Origin: Salinivibrio siamensis
GTDB lineage: Bacteria > Pseudomonadota > Gammaproteobacteria > Enterobacterales > Vibrionaceae
DNA length: 64,000 nt
Direction of reading: 5' to 3'
Assembly (NCBI RefSeq): GCF_001996005.1
Contig: NZ_MUFB01000002.1
Span: 146,667-210,666 of the forward strand
Part shown: piece after piece, positions 49,085-58,129 of the stretch
How the letters are laid out: every line of letters begins with the position of its first letter
Position numbering within the stretch: the stretch's first letter is position 1
The notes under the pieces: generated by a model
Told to the model about the DNA's origin: nothing
Seen by the model: the letters and a program-made list of their open reading frames with translations, nothing else
Database searches by the model: none
Translations under genes and position numbers: made by a program

Positions 49085-50101
49085 CTACGCTTTCTTGATC
49101 GTGCGCGTGTCACTCACACGATCCGAATGAGGTGATTGTACGGGTAGATAAGTGGCAAGCCAGTGGGGGACGGCGTGCTCAAGCCAAAACTGTGGCTGTC
49201 GCCAACTACCGGCGACAAAGCCAACATGGCCGCCATGCTCAGTGAGTTGGTAATCAATGTTTGCGGGTAACGGGGACGTAGGGATCACCGCGTCGGTCAT
49301 AAAAGGGTCGTCTTTGGCATGAATAATCGCCAGTGGGGCCTTGATGGTGTCGAGCACCGATAAACCACTGCAGGCGCGATAATAGTGGTGGGCATCGTCA
49401 AAGCCATGAAGCGGAGCGGTGACGGTTTGGTCGAACTCGAACAGGGTGTTTATCGCCGGGCGCTCCCCCGCGTGCCATCGGCCTACTTGCTGATGCCGTG
49501 TGAGCTTTTCCGCCAGGGTTTGTCGCATCGAGCGCAATAAATAGGCTTGATAAACACGGGAAAAGCCTTGCTGGATACGCATCGAGCACGCGGCAAGATC
49601 AAGTGGCGGTGACACGGCGCAACCACAGGTCACGATGGGGTCATCGTGATAGTCGGCCAGGTAACGCACCAGCATATTTCCCCCCAAAGAGACCCCGACC
49701 GCGCCAATTTGACTCTCTGGATAGGTTTGACGCAAATGGGTTAAGAAGGCGCGTGCGTCCTGGGTTTCTCCCGAATGATAGGTCCGCGCGGCACGATTGA
49801 GGCGGCCACTGCAGCTGCGAAAGTGCATCACCACGCCGCACCAACCTTGGCGTTGGAAGGCCGCGAGCAAGCCGTTGGCATACGGGCTGTCAAAACTGCC
49901 TGCTAAGCCATGGAATAAAACAACAATCGGCTGTCCAGGTTGCGGCTGATGCGTCCACGCCAGATCAACAAAATCGCCATCGGGCAGGTCAAATTGCTGC
50001 CAGCGAGGGGTGAAAAGCGGGGCACGACGCAGAAAGCGAGGCAACAAGGTTTGCAGGTGCGCATTCCGCGCGCTGGGAATGGGTTTAAACGGTGTCATCA
50101 T
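49085..50101 (-). CDS. yheT: Alpha/beta hydrolase YheT
   Basis: 338 residues of the AB-hydrolase 4 (EMB8-like) family. VLFHGLAGSFDSPYANG near residue 61 is the oxyanion region, the nucleophile serine is in GAVGVSLGGNM near 143, the acid is probably in HAKDDPFM near 268 and the His in TEHGGHVGFV near 296. Probable esterase; physiological substrate unknown. The start overlaps the previous gene by 17 bp, with AGGAA seven bases away. Confidence 0.92.
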   Translation of the reverse strand: MMTPFKPIPSARNAHLQTLLPRFLRRAPLFTPRWQQFDLPDGDFVDLAWTHQPQPGQPIVVLFHGLAGSFDSPYANGLLAAFQRQGWCGVVMHFRSCSGRLNRAARTYHSGETQDARAFLTHLRQTYPESQIGAVGVSLGGNMLVRYLADYHDDPIVTCGCAVSPPLDLAACSMRIQQGFSRVYQAYLLRSMRQTLAEKLTRHQQVGRWHAGERPAINTLFEFDQTVTAPLHGFDDAHHYYRACSGLSVLDTIKAPLAIIHAKDDPFMTDAVIPTSPLPANIDYQLTEHGGHVGFVAGSWRQPQFWLEHAVPHWLATYLPVQSPHSDRVSDTRTIKKA

Positions 50102-50561
50102 GGTTGCTTTCCTGTTCCTCGGCGGGTGTCACCTTCAGTGATGTGTATAGGTTGCGTGCTGATGGTGACAACTGACGGCAATAGTAGGCGAGAGGAGAGG
50201 CGGTGTCCGTGAGCCAGGTTTGACGATTCAGGGCATCGACTAAATCTTGCTGTTGGAATTTTTCTAAGCTGAGCTCGAAGTTAAGCATTTTTTTATATTG
50301 CCCACTCCCGACACGCGGCTTGATGTCACGCCGTAAATGACGGTAAGCAATCAGTAAGTGCTCAGAGCGGCTCAATGCGTGCTTCAGTTGTGTGAGGCTC
50401 TCGGGCGCAAGACCATAGCCGTGCTGTTCAATCCAGGCGAGTAATAAGGCAAGGTTGACGTTGCCCTGATGCTCGTCTTGGAGCCTGAGGCAAGCTTGCT
50501 TCACCTCTGGCTTGCCATAATGATGTAAACAAAACTGCCATAGGTCGGCGGGGTTCGCCAT
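50085..50561 (-). CDS. TIGR02444 family protein
   Basis: 158 residues beginning MANPADLWQFCLHHYGKPEV, then NLALLLAWIEQHGYGL and YKKMLNFELSLEKFQQQDLV. This matches the small, mostly helical TIGR02444 (DUF2390) proteins found next to yheS in gammaproteobacteria. Function unknown. The ATG at 50561 is 8 bp after the yheS stop; longer upstream starts overlap yheS. The end overlaps yheT, so yheS, this gene and yheT form one leftward unit. Confidence 0.8.
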   Translation of the reverse strand: MANPADLWQFCLHHYGKPEVKQACLRLQDEHQGNVNLALLLAWIEQHGYGLAPESLTQLKHALSRSEHLLIAYRHLRRDIKPRVGSGQYKKMLNFELSLEKFQQQDLVDALNRQTWLTDTASPLAYYCRQLSPSARNLYTSLKVTPAEEQESNHDDTV

Positions 50562-50569
50562 CCCAGGGG

Positions 50570-52498
50570 TTAATTTTGATTGAATGTCGCCTCCAGGGCT
50601 TCCAGCTCTTCTTGTCGCTCCATCCATTCTTGTTCCACCTCTTCGAGCGTCGATTTGGCATCCGCTTGACGTTGCAATTGCGCCGTGAGTTGCGCCTTAT
50701 TATCAGTGTGATAAATGTCAGGGTCCGCCAACTGATTTTCTGCGTCAGTGATAATGGCAGAGAGTTGCTCTATCTGTGTGTCGAGATTGTCAATTTTTTT
50801 CCGCAAAGGCGCGGTTTGCTTGCGTAACTCGGCATTGCGGCGTTTTTGCGCTTTGCGATCCATCTGTGTTTGTTGCGGCGCTGTTTTCTCCGCGGCCGCT
50901 TGTTTTTTGGTCTCGGCGCGATCGGCGCGCTGTTGATCGGTCAGCCAGCGATGATAATCGCTCAAGTCTCCATCAAAGGGTAGCACTGCGCCATTGTCGA
51001 CCAAGTACAAATCATCGGTGGTGGCGCGCAGCAAAAAGCGATCGTGACTGACAATCACCATCGCGCCCTCGTAGGACTGTAAAGCGAGTGTCAGCGCTTG
51101 GCGCATATCCAAGTCCAGATGGTTGGTTGGCTCATCAAGTAACAATAAGTTCGGCTTTTGCCAGACCAGTAAGGCGAGCACAAGGCGGGCTTTTTCTCCG
51201 CCAGAGAAGGGGCCAATAGGCTCGAGCGCCTTGTCGCCTTGAAAGCCAAACCGGCCGAGAAAATCACGCAAGGTTTGCTCAGCGGTGGTGGGGGCCAATC
51301 GGTTTAAGTGCTGAAGTGGTGTATCGTCGATGCGTAACGTATCGAGTTGGTGTTGGGCAAAATAGCCAACTTTCACCCCTTGTGAATAGGTTAATTCGCC
51401 CGCCATGGCGGGTAAGCTGCCCGCGAGGAGTTTAATCAGGGTCGACTTACCCGCACCATTGCGCCCCAGTAAGCCAATGCGCGCCCCCGGCACCAGGTTA
51501 AGGCGAATGTTTTCAATAATGGGCGTCTTATCATAACCGGCCGCCACCTTGTCCATCATTAAAATGGGAGTGGGTAAGGCATCCGGTGTGAAGAAGGTAA
51601 AACTAAACGGGTTATCGTATTGCGCGGGCAACACTTTCTCCATGCGCTCGAGCGCTTTAATCCGGCTTTGCGCTTGGCGGGCTTTGGTCGCTTTGTAGCG
51701 AAAGCGGTCAATGTACGATTGCATGTGGGAAATTTGCTTTTGTTGCTTTTCGTACTGCGCCTGTTGTTGGGCCAATTTTTGCGCGCGCATCTGCTCAAAG
51801 TCAGAATAATTACCGGTATATTCATTAAGTTGTTGATGCTCAATATGAATAATCCGGTTGACGACAGGATCCAAAAAGTCCCGGTCGTGGGAGATCAACA
51901 CCAAGGTGCCTGGGTATTGTTGTAACCATTTTTCCAGCCACATCACCGCATCGAGATCCAAGTGGTTGGTAGGCTCATCCAGCAACAATAGATCAGAGCG
52001 GCATAATAGCGCTTGTGCTAAGTTCAGTCGCATTCGCCAGCCCCCTGAGAATTGGGTGAGTGACCAGTGGACTTGGGGTTGGCTAAAGCCCAAACCATCA
52101 AGCAGACTCGCGGCGCGAGCTTCAATGGTGTAGCCACCAATGGCATCCAATTTGTCGTGTAACATCGCCACCGCGTTACCATCATCACGGGCTTCGGCGT
52201 CGAGTAGGGCTTGCTGGAGCTCGCGGTATTCGCTGTCGCCATCAATGACATATTCAAGGGCGCTTTTATCAAGTGCGGGGGTCTCTTGCGCTACCCAAGC
52301 CACTTGCCATTGGCTTGGGTAATCACAACGGCCGGCATCCAGGGATAATTGGTGGCGGAGCAAGGCAAACAGGCTAGATTTGCCACAGCCATTTTTGCCC
52401 ACCAAGCCGACTTTGTCGCCTGGTGAGATAGTGGCTGAAGTGTGGTCAAGCAGGGGCTTACCACCACGAAGCAGTTGAATGTCGGAGAAGCGAATCAT
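50570..52498 (-). CDS. yheS: ABC-F family ATPase YheS
   Basis: 642 residues with two ATP-binding domains and no membrane segments, thus an ABC-F translation factor. Walker A motifs are GKNGCGKSS (near residue 35) and GRNGAGKST (near 348); signatures FSGGWRMRL and FSGGEKARL; Walker B LLLLDEPTNHLDL in both halves. The linker between domains contains the charged arm typical of ABC-F, and a C-terminal coiled coil follows from about residue 540. It probably helps ribosomes with difficult nascent chains. Divergent from kefG. Confidence 0.94.
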   Translation of the reverse strand: MIRFSDIQLLRGGKPLLDHTSATISPGDKVGLVGKNGCGKSSLFALLRHQLSLDAGRCDYPSQWQVAWVAQETPALDKSALEYVIDGDSEYRELQQALLDAEARDDGNAVAMLHDKLDAIGGYTIEARAASLLDGLGFSQPQVHWSLTQFSGGWRMRLNLAQALLCRSDLLLLDEPTNHLDLDAVMWLEKWLQQYPGTLVLISHDRDFLDPVVNRIIHIEHQQLNEYTGNYSDFEQMRAQKLAQQQAQYEKQQKQISHMQSYIDRFRYKATKARQAQSRIKALERMEKVLPAQYDNPFSFTFFTPDALPTPILMMDKVAAGYDKTPIIENIRLNLVPGARIGLLGRNGAGKSTLIKLLAGSLPAMAGELTYSQGVKVGYFAQHQLDTLRIDDTPLQHLNRLAPTTAEQTLRDFLGRFGFQGDKALEPIGPFSGGEKARLVLALLVWQKPNLLLLDEPTNHLDLDMRQALTLALQSYEGAMVIVSHDRFLLRATTDDLYLVDNGAVLPFDGDLSDYHRWLTDQQRADRAETKKQAAAEKTAPQQTQMDRKAQKRRNAELRKQTAPLRKKIDNLDTQIEQLSAIITDAENQLADPDIYHTDNKAQLTAQLQRQADAKSTLEEVEQEWMERQEELEALEATFNQN

Positions 52499-52695
52499 GA
52501 TTACTCAGTCTGTCTCGGGTTGATGGATGCGCATTGTTGCGCGGTCGTTATACCAGCTTGATACGGGGATTGCCAAATTCTACCGTGTCATCCTACTGGT
52601 CAGACACAGACGGGGCATATTTGTGTGTTAAAGTTAAAAACACGGAATAAATGAACAGATTGCGTTCTGACCATAATCATAAGACAAGGAAGCCT

Positions 52696-53277
52696 ATGCC
52701 CCGAGATAAGGCTGAAAGCCCCTCTCTTCCCAAGGTACTGGTGATTTTTGCTCACCCCGACCCCGATGAATCCGTTGCTAATCGTCGTTTAATTGAGGCC
52801 ATTACTCCGCTGGCCCATGTCACCGTGCACGATATTTACGCTGCATACCCTGATTTTGTGGTGGACGTCCATTATGAGCGCGCGTTGGTCACTGACGCCG
52901 ATGTGTTGGTCTTTCAGCATCCACTGCAAATGTATTCCTGTCCGGCGCTGTTAAAAGAGTGGATAGATGTGGTGCTAGGGAAAGGGTTTGCACATGGTCA
53001 AGGTGGGGATGCGTTGGCAGGTAAAACCTGTCGCTTTGTAGTGACCACCGGGGGGGCGGCCGAAGCGTTTAGCCAACAAGGTTACAATAAATATTCGATG
53101 GCTGAACTCTTGCAACCCTTTGAATTGACCGCCTCATTATGTCGGATGTATTGGATCCCACCGTTGGTCTTGCACTGGGCGCGTCGCGTTGGCGATGCCG
53201 ATCGCGAGGCGTTTGCCGAGATTTATGCCGATTGGCTCGCCGATCCGCTGGTGCAACAAGGAGGAGAGGATGGATAA
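52696..53277 (+). CDS. kefG: KefG, quinone-oxidoreductase-like ancillary subunit
   Basis: 193-residue flavodoxin-fold NAD(P)H oxidoreductase-like protein: VLVIFAHPDPDESVANRRLI near residue 15, FQHPLQMYSCPALLKEWIDV near 76 and GFAHGQGGDALAGK near 97. KefG is required for full activity of KefB. The ATG at 52696 has AAGGA five bases before it; an upstream ATG at 52651 is possible but adds an unrelated charged segment. It overlaps kefB by 8 bp, supporting a complex made in fixed ratio. Confidence 0.9.
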   Translation: MPRDKAESPSLPKVLVIFAHPDPDESVANRRLIEAITPLAHVTVHDIYAAYPDFVVDVHYERALVTDADVLVFQHPLQMYSCPALLKEWIDVVLGKGFAHGQGGDALAGKTCRFVVTTGGAAEAFSQQGYNKYSMAELLQPFELTASLCRMYWIPPLVLHWARRVGDADREAFAEIYADWLADPLVQQGGEDG

Positions 53278-55069
53278 CAACCTCTTATCGGTGGCTTTTG
53301 TCTTTTTATTGGCGGCGGTGATTGCGGTTCCGTTGGCGCAGCGCTTGGGCATGGGCTCTGTCCTTGGCTATTTGCTGGCAGGCATAGTGATCGGGCCCTG
53401 GGGGCTGGGCCTAGTCCGTGATGTGGATGCGATTCTCCATTTTGCGGAGTTCGGCGTGGTGCTGCTGCTTTTCCTGATTGGCTTGGAGTTGAACCCCAAA
53501 AAGTTGCTCCAGATGCGACGGCCGATTATCGGGCTTGGGGGCAGTCAGGTCGTGGTCACAGCGTTGTTTATCGGTGTGATTTGCGCATTGGCAGGCTTGA
53601 CACTCTCGCAAGCGTTGGTAATTGGGGTTGGCTTGGCGCTTTCTTCAACCGCGATTGCGATGAAGATTATTGAAGATCAACACCTGATGCGCAGCGAAAC
53701 CGGGCAAGCGGGGTTTGCGGTCTTACTCTTCCAAGACATTGCGGTGATCCCGATGCTCGCGATGATCCCTGCGCTTGCCGGTGGCAGCGCTGGCAGTTGG
53801 CTCGACGTATTATGGATGTTTGTTGGCATCGGTATCTTGCTGGTGGGCGGTCATTTCTTGCTGCGCCCACTGTTTCGTCTAGTGGCTATGAGCGGTGTTA
53901 CCGAGCTATTTACAGTGACCTCATTGGCCTTGGTGATTGGGATTGCCCTCGCCATGCAAGCGTTAGGGTTATCAATGGCGCTAGGTGCTTTTCTTGCTGG
54001 GGTACTGCTGGCTGAAAGTGAATACCGGCATGAATTAGAAACCGCGATTGAGCCTTTTAAAGGTTTGTTGCTCGGGCTGTTCTTTATTGCGGTGGGAATG
54101 ACCGTTGACCTTGGTTTATTGCTCGACTATCCACTGGCCATTCTGGGAGCGGTTGCGGCGTTAATTTTGGTGAAGACCTTGCTGCTTTATGGCTTGGCGC
54201 GTGCCTTCGGGGTCGTACCGAAAGCGCGTAGTCAAATGGCGGTATTACTCAGCCAAGGGGGAGAATTTGCGTTTGTCATTTTCAATGCGGCGCGTAACCA
54301 GGGTTTGCTTGACCAAGAGTTAAACGCGTTTTTGTTGGTGGTGGTCAGCTTGTCGATGATGACCACGCCTTTAATGCTGACGCTTCAACAACGCTGGTTT
54401 GCCCGCACGTTCAACGAGCCAGAGGAGGCGCCGCCCCAAGGACAGTTTGAGCAAGCTGATGCGCGCGTGATCATTGCCGGTTTTGGTCGCTTTGGTCAGG
54501 TGGTGGGCCGGTTGATGTTCGCCAATAAAATTGGGGTGACCATATTAGAACGTGATCCGACGCAAATTAAGCTGCTACGTCGCTTTGGCTATGAAGTGTA
54601 TTATGGCGATGCAACTCAGCTCGATTTATTACGGGCGGCAGGGGCGCATACCGCTGAAGCGATTGTGATTTGTACTGATTCGCCTGATGAGGTGATGGAA
54701 ATTGTTGATCTTTGTGCGCGCCATTTCCCTAACCTTAAAGTAATGGCGCGGGCAAGGAGCCGTGTAGAGGCTTATCAATTGATGGCGCAGGGCGTGGATC
54801 AATTCTCGCGTGAAACCTTTTTGGGGGCGCTTGAGCTCGGGAGACAGACGCTAGAGTCACTGGGTATGCATCCGTACAAAGCCAAGCGAGCCGAAATTCT
54901 ATTTCGTAAGTTGGATATGCGGGTATTGCAAGATCTATTGCCGCAACACAGCGAAGACTTGGCCACGGCTTCTCGAGTGAAGGAAGCGCGCAAAGAATTA
55001 GAAGAAATTTTTGACCGAGAAATGCGCGGTGATAGTGAGCGGCACCAAAGTTGGAACCGAGATGAGTAA
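53270..55069 (+). CDS. kefB: Glutathione-regulated potassium efflux antiporter KefB
   Basis: 599 residues: about twelve membrane helices of the CPA2 antiporter family, then from about residue 395 a cytoplasmic KTN/RCK domain with RVIIAGFGRFGQVVGRLM for nucleotide/glutathione binding. Opens on binding glutathione adducts, releasing K+ and acidifying the cell to protect against electrophiles. The motif GLELNPKKL near residue 69 and SQGGEFAFVIF near 330 are typical. Ribosome site GGAGGAGAGG; the ATG at 53270 is chosen over one 27 codons earlier inside kefG. Confidence 0.93.
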   Translation: MDNNLLSVAFVFLLAAVIAVPLAQRLGMGSVLGYLLAGIVIGPWGLGLVRDVDAILHFAEFGVVLLLFLIGLELNPKKLLQMRRPIIGLGGSQVVVTALFIGVICALAGLTLSQALVIGVGLALSSTAIAMKIIEDQHLMRSETGQAGFAVLLFQDIAVIPMLAMIPALAGGSAGSWLDVLWMFVGIGILLVGGHFLLRPLFRLVAMSGVTELFTVTSLALVIGIALAMQALGLSMALGAFLAGVLLAESEYRHELETAIEPFKGLLLGLFFIAVGMTVDLGLLLDYPLAILGAVAALILVKTLLLYGLARAFGVVPKARSQMAVLLSQGGEFAFVIFNAARNQGLLDQELNAFLLVVVSLSMMTTPLMLTLQQRWFARTFNEPEEAPPQGQFEQADARVIIAGFGRFGQVVGRLMFANKIGVTILERDPTQIKLLRRFGYEVYYGDATQLDLLRAAGAHTAEAIVICTDSPDEVMEIVDLCARHFPNLKVMARARSRVEAYQLMAQGVDQFSRETFLGALELGRQTLESLGMHPYKAKRAEILFRKLDMRVLQDLLPQHSEDLATASRVKEARKELEEIFDREMRGDSERHQSWNRDE

Positions 55070-55078
55070 GGTGTTGAA

Positions 55079-55282
55079 GTGAAAAAACGTTTCATTGCTG
55101 GGGCTGCTTGCCCAGCGTGCCAACAGCTCGATACGTTACGAGTGTGGCGCGAAAATAATATTGACAAAGTAGAATGTGTCAGCTGCGATTATCATGATAG
55201 TCGGTTGCCTGATTCGGCACAACAGTCACACTCTGGTGCCGAGTCAGCAGAGAATGTCATTGGGATCTTTAAACCGGAGTAG
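55079..55282 (+). CDS. yheV: YheV-like zinc-ribbon protein
   Basis: 67 residues from a GTG: two CxxC knuckles, CPAC near residue 11 and CVSC near 33, form a zinc ribbon of the YheV (DUF2387) family, ending with VIGIFKPE. Function unknown. The GTG follows AAGGTG and lies 9 bp after kefB, the same kefB-yheV-slyD order as E. coli. Confidence 0.88.
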   Translation: MKKRFIAGAACPACQQLDTLRVWRENNIDKVECVSCDYHDSRLPDSAQQSHSGAESAENVIGIFKPE

Positions 55283-55332
55283 GGGATCCGTTATCATCGG
55301 CAGTCCATTTACCTTCCGGTCTCGGAGCGAGC

Positions 55333-55824
55333 ATGAAAATTGCAAAAGATGTGGTAGTCAGCCTGGCTTACCAAGTAAAAAATGAAGATGGTGCACTTGT
55401 TGACGAATCAACAGCACAAGAGCCTCTCCAATACCTGCACGGTCATCGTAACCTGATTGTAGGTCTTGAGAACGCGCTGGAAGGCCGCGAAAAAGGTGAG
55501 AGCTTTGACGTGACTGTAGGCCCAGACGAAGCCTATGGTGACTACCAAGAAGCCATGGTACAACGCGTACCTGCTAACGTATTCCAAGGCGTAGACCAAG
55601 TAGAAGTGGGCATGCGCTTTATGGCAGAAACTGACCAAGGCCAAATCCCAGTTGAAGTGACTGAAGTTGATGGTGAAGAAGTGGTGGTTGACGCTAACCA
55701 CATGCTAGCCGGTCAAACCCTGTCTTTCTCTGTGGAAGTGGTTGACGTTCGCGAAGCGACAGAAGAGGAAGTGTCTCACGGTCATATTCACCAAGACGGT
55801 GAAAGCTGTGGTCACGACCACTAA
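55333..55824 (+). CDS. slyD: FKBP-type peptidyl-prolyl isomerase and metallochaperone SlyD
   Basis: 163 residues: an FKBP domain (VSLAYQVKNEDGALVDES at the start, NLIVGLENALEG near 40) interrupted by the insert-in-flap chaperone domain (about 72-125), then a short metal-binding tail HGHIHQDGESCGHDH. The tail has five His and one Cys, shorter than the E. coli tail, so nickel binding capacity is probably smaller. Cytoplasmic; helps folding and nickel supply. Confidence 0.95.
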   Translation: MKIAKDVVVSLAYQVKNEDGALVDESTAQEPLQYLHGHRNLIVGLENALEGREKGESFDVTVGPDEAYGDYQEAMVQRVPANVFQGVDQVEVGMRFMAETDQGQIPVEVTEVDGEEVVVDANHMLAGQTLSFSVEVVDVREATEEEVSHGHIHQDGESCGHDH

Positions 55825-55848
55825 GACGGTATCCGTCTGTGGTGAATG

Positions 55849-55872
55849 AAAGGCGCCGAATGGCGCCTTTTT
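55849..55872 (+). terminator. Terminator of slyD
   Basis: Stem AAAGGCGCC/GGCGCCTTT with a GAAT loop and five T residues; also usable for convergent slyX because of the symmetric A/T flanks. Confidence 0.88.
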
Positions 55873-55876
55873 CGTA

Positions 55877-56098
55877 TCAGTAGTGTGGTGGCGGGGTTTC
55901 TTCTGCTTGGCTGGCAATGTTTTCCGGCTCTATGTTTTTTAACTTACTGACTAAGTATTGAATTTGCACTGTCATACGCTCAATATCCCCCTGCTGCTGG
56001 GTTAACGCGCTGTTGAGCTGCTCGATGGTGTCTTCTTGAAAAGCGACCTTATATTCCAGGTCGTCGATTTGCTGCTGTAACTTATCAATCTCGCTCAT
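55877..56098 (-). CDS. slyX: SlyX protein
   Basis: 73 residues, almost entirely a heptad coiled coil (IDKLQQQIDDLEYKVAFQED) with a C-terminal ETPPPHY tail diagnostic for SlyX. Function unknown. Leftward, 12 bp after the WD40 lipoprotein gene, so probably in one unit with it; convergent with slyD. Confidence 0.93.
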   Translation of the reverse strand: MSEIDKLQQQIDDLEYKVAFQEDTIEQLNSALTQQQGDIERMTVQIQYLVSKLKNIEPENIASQAEETPPPHY

Positions 56099-56110
56099 AC
56101 TGCTCTCTCG

Positions 56111-57097
56111 CTATTGCGCGTCGGTTAACCAAGCTTGGGCGATACCGGCGGATGTCCCGGAAATCACTCGCCCGGTGGGGTCGATAGCCACATCATACAC
56201 GACTGCGCTCGGCGGGCGAGTGTCTGGTTGTGCCAAGGCTTGCCAGCGGCCGATGTTTTCACCGCTTTGTACATCCCATAACTCGACCCGCTGTGAAGGC
56301 GTGCCCGTCGCCAACTGACGGCCATCATCGGAAAAACGGGCACTGGCGTATATGGCTTGGCGAGCGAAAATATCTAACTCACTCACCTTCTCGCCACTGG
56401 GTAAGGCCCAAATCACGGCGCGGTTGCCGCCATCAGAGACGAACGCGTATTGCCCGTCACGATGCAGGGCCACTTGCTTAACCCGTTGATCATAGGCGAA
56501 GTCGTTGATAATTTGTCCCGACTCGGCATCCCAAAAGTAGGCATGATGGTCATTACCGCCTGACAGGACGTAAGCACCATTGGGGGAAATCGCGACCGCA
56601 TTGACTTTATCGCGATGCGCGAGGAACTCTAGGCGCCTCCCCGTGCCTAAGTCGATGAATAATGCTTTGCCGTTAGACATGGCAAGCACCAGCTTTTCAC
56701 CATTGTTGCTGATCGCAGCATCGCGAATGATGCCGTCAGAAATGGACCAAAGTCCCTGAGACTGGCTCCAAGCCAGGTCCCAAACGGCAAAATTTTGTGC
56801 CGTTGCGGTGATAGCGTAGCGTTTATTATCGGAAATATGGCTGACCACGACGGGGTTCGCATTGGGGTCTTGCGGCCCCAGCTCCGCCAACTGCTGATTG
56901 GTGACAAGGTCCCACAGCACAATATCGGTTTCGTCCGAGGCGAGTAGGGCAAATCGCCCGTCTCGACTCAGGCTAAAGCTGGTGGCGCCCTTAGGGTGGA
57001 TTGACCAGCGCTGGGCTTCTTTGCCAGACTGCCAACAGCCGAACAGGGTGCTTAAAACAATAAAAATGCCAACAATGTGGCGGATTTTGGGCATCAT
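56111..57097 (-). CDS. WD40-repeat lipoprotein
   Basis: 328 residues. The N-terminus MMPKIRHIVGIFIVLSTLFG is a lipoprotein signal followed by the lipobox cysteine (LFGC, about residue 20). The rest is a series of WD-like repeats, for example DIVLWDLVTNQQ, FAVWDLAWSQ, AYFWDAESGQI, AVIWALPSGE and VELWDVQSGE, predicting a six- or seven-bladed beta-propeller at the cell envelope. I do not recognise a named function. The start at 57097 has GGAA eight bases away; upstream in-frame residues lack a signal. slyX follows 12 bp later. Confidence 0.8.
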   Translation of the reverse strand: MMPKIRHIVGIFIVLSTLFGCWQSGKEAQRWSIHPKGATSFSLSRDGRFALLASDETDIVLWDLVTNQQLAELGPQDPNANPVVVSHISDNKRYAITATAQNFAVWDLAWSQSQGLWSISDGIIRDAAISNNGEKLVLAMSNGKALFIDLGTGRRLEFLAHRDKVNAVAISPNGAYVLSGGNDHHAYFWDAESGQIINDFAYDQRVKQVALHRDGQYAFVSDGGNRAVIWALPSGEKVSELDIFARQAIYASARFSDDGRQLATGTPSQRVELWDVQSGENIGRWQALAQPDTRPPSAVVYDVAIDPTGRVISGTSAGIAQAWLTDAQ

Positions 57098-57220
57098 ACT
57101 TGAGTTCCAGTGTGTGCAGCCATATAACCACGAGTATATGGATAGAAACAGGCTTTCGCATGGTTGATGCGTCAGTAAATACAATACGAGGATTAATCCT
57201 TACCATCAACGGAGTACCCA

Positions 57221-58003
57221 ATGAAATCAGTAATGAAGATGTCGCTACTCGCGGCAACCGTTGCCTTTGCCGTCGGCTGTCAGCAAGAAGACGCAAAAGT
57301 AGAGCAAACGAACCAAGCGGCTGAAAAAGCCGAAGCAGCGTTTGCGAACGAAGACGACAAAGCAGCCTACGCGATTGGCGCTTCTTTGGCACAATACCTC
57401 AACGCCAATTTGGAGCAGCAGGCCGAGATTGGTCTCGAACTGGATAAAGAGGTGGTATTGCAAGGGGTGCAAGACGTCTTTCAAGGTGAGTCAAAGTTAA
57501 CCGATGAGCAAGCACAAGCGGCACTGCAATCGCTTGATCAGCGTGTGACCAAGCTTGCGCAGCAACAAGCGAAAGAAAAGGCAGAAGCCGCCATCGCTGA
57601 CGGTGAAAAATACCGCACTGAGTTCGCGCAAAAAGAAGGCGTAAAGGAAACTGACTCTGGGCTGTTGTACAAAGTCGATAGCATGGGTGATGGCGAGAAG
57701 CCATCAGCTGAAGACACCGTCGTGGTGCATTATAAAGGTACTCTGACTGACGGTACGCAATTTGATAGCTCGTACGAGCGTGGTGAACCTGCGACGTTCC
57801 CACTTAATCGTGTGATCCCAGGTTGGACTGAAGGGGTACAGCTGATGCCTGTAGGCTCTAAGTTCACCTTTGTTGTGCCGCCAGAGTTGGCTTATGGCGA
57901 CCAAGACACCGCATCGATCCCGGCTAACTCAACCTTGGTGTTTGATGTTGAATTACTTGAAATTAAAGACGATAGCAACAAAGAAGCGGCCAGCGAAGGC
58001 TAA
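57221..58003 (+). CDS. fkpA: Periplasmic/lipoprotein FKBP-type isomerase FkpA
   Basis: 260 residues. The signal ends in FAVGC (Cys20), so unlike soluble E. coli FkpA this one looks lipidated. A helical dimerisation region (about residues 45-125, DDKAAYAIGASLAQYL) precedes the FKBP domain (about 140-247) with VVVHYKGTLTDGTQFDSSY, VIPGWTEGVQLMPVG and PPELAYGDQ. Assists folding of envelope proteins. Divergent from the WD40 gene and followed by a strong terminator. Confidence 0.94.
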   Translation: MKSVMKMSLLAATVAFAVGCQQEDAKVEQTNQAAEKAEAAFANEDDKAAYAIGASLAQYLNANLEQQAEIGLELDKEVVLQGVQDVFQGESKLTDEQAQAALQSLDQRVTKLAQQQAKEKAEAAIADGEKYRTEFAQKEGVKETDSGLLYKVDSMGDGEKPSAEDTVVVHYKGTLTDGTQFDSSYERGEPATFPLNRVIPGWTEGVQLMPVGSKFTFVVPPELAYGDQDTASIPANSTLVFDVELLEIKDDSNKEAASEG

Positions 58004-58030
58004 ATCACCCCGTCTTGTCGTATAGCATTC

Positions 58031-58054
58031 GCCCCGGCCTAGCCGGGGCTTTTT
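58031..58054 (+). terminator. Terminator of fkpA
   Basis: Perfect 8-bp GC-rich stem GCCCCGGC/GCCGGGGC, CTA loop, five T residues. Confidence 0.93.
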
Positions 58055-58129
58055 ACATTTTTCGGCGTGAATTCTGTTAAACTGAGCGCAGAACAAAAAA
58101 GAGACATGGTCGAATAAGGATAGGCGTAC

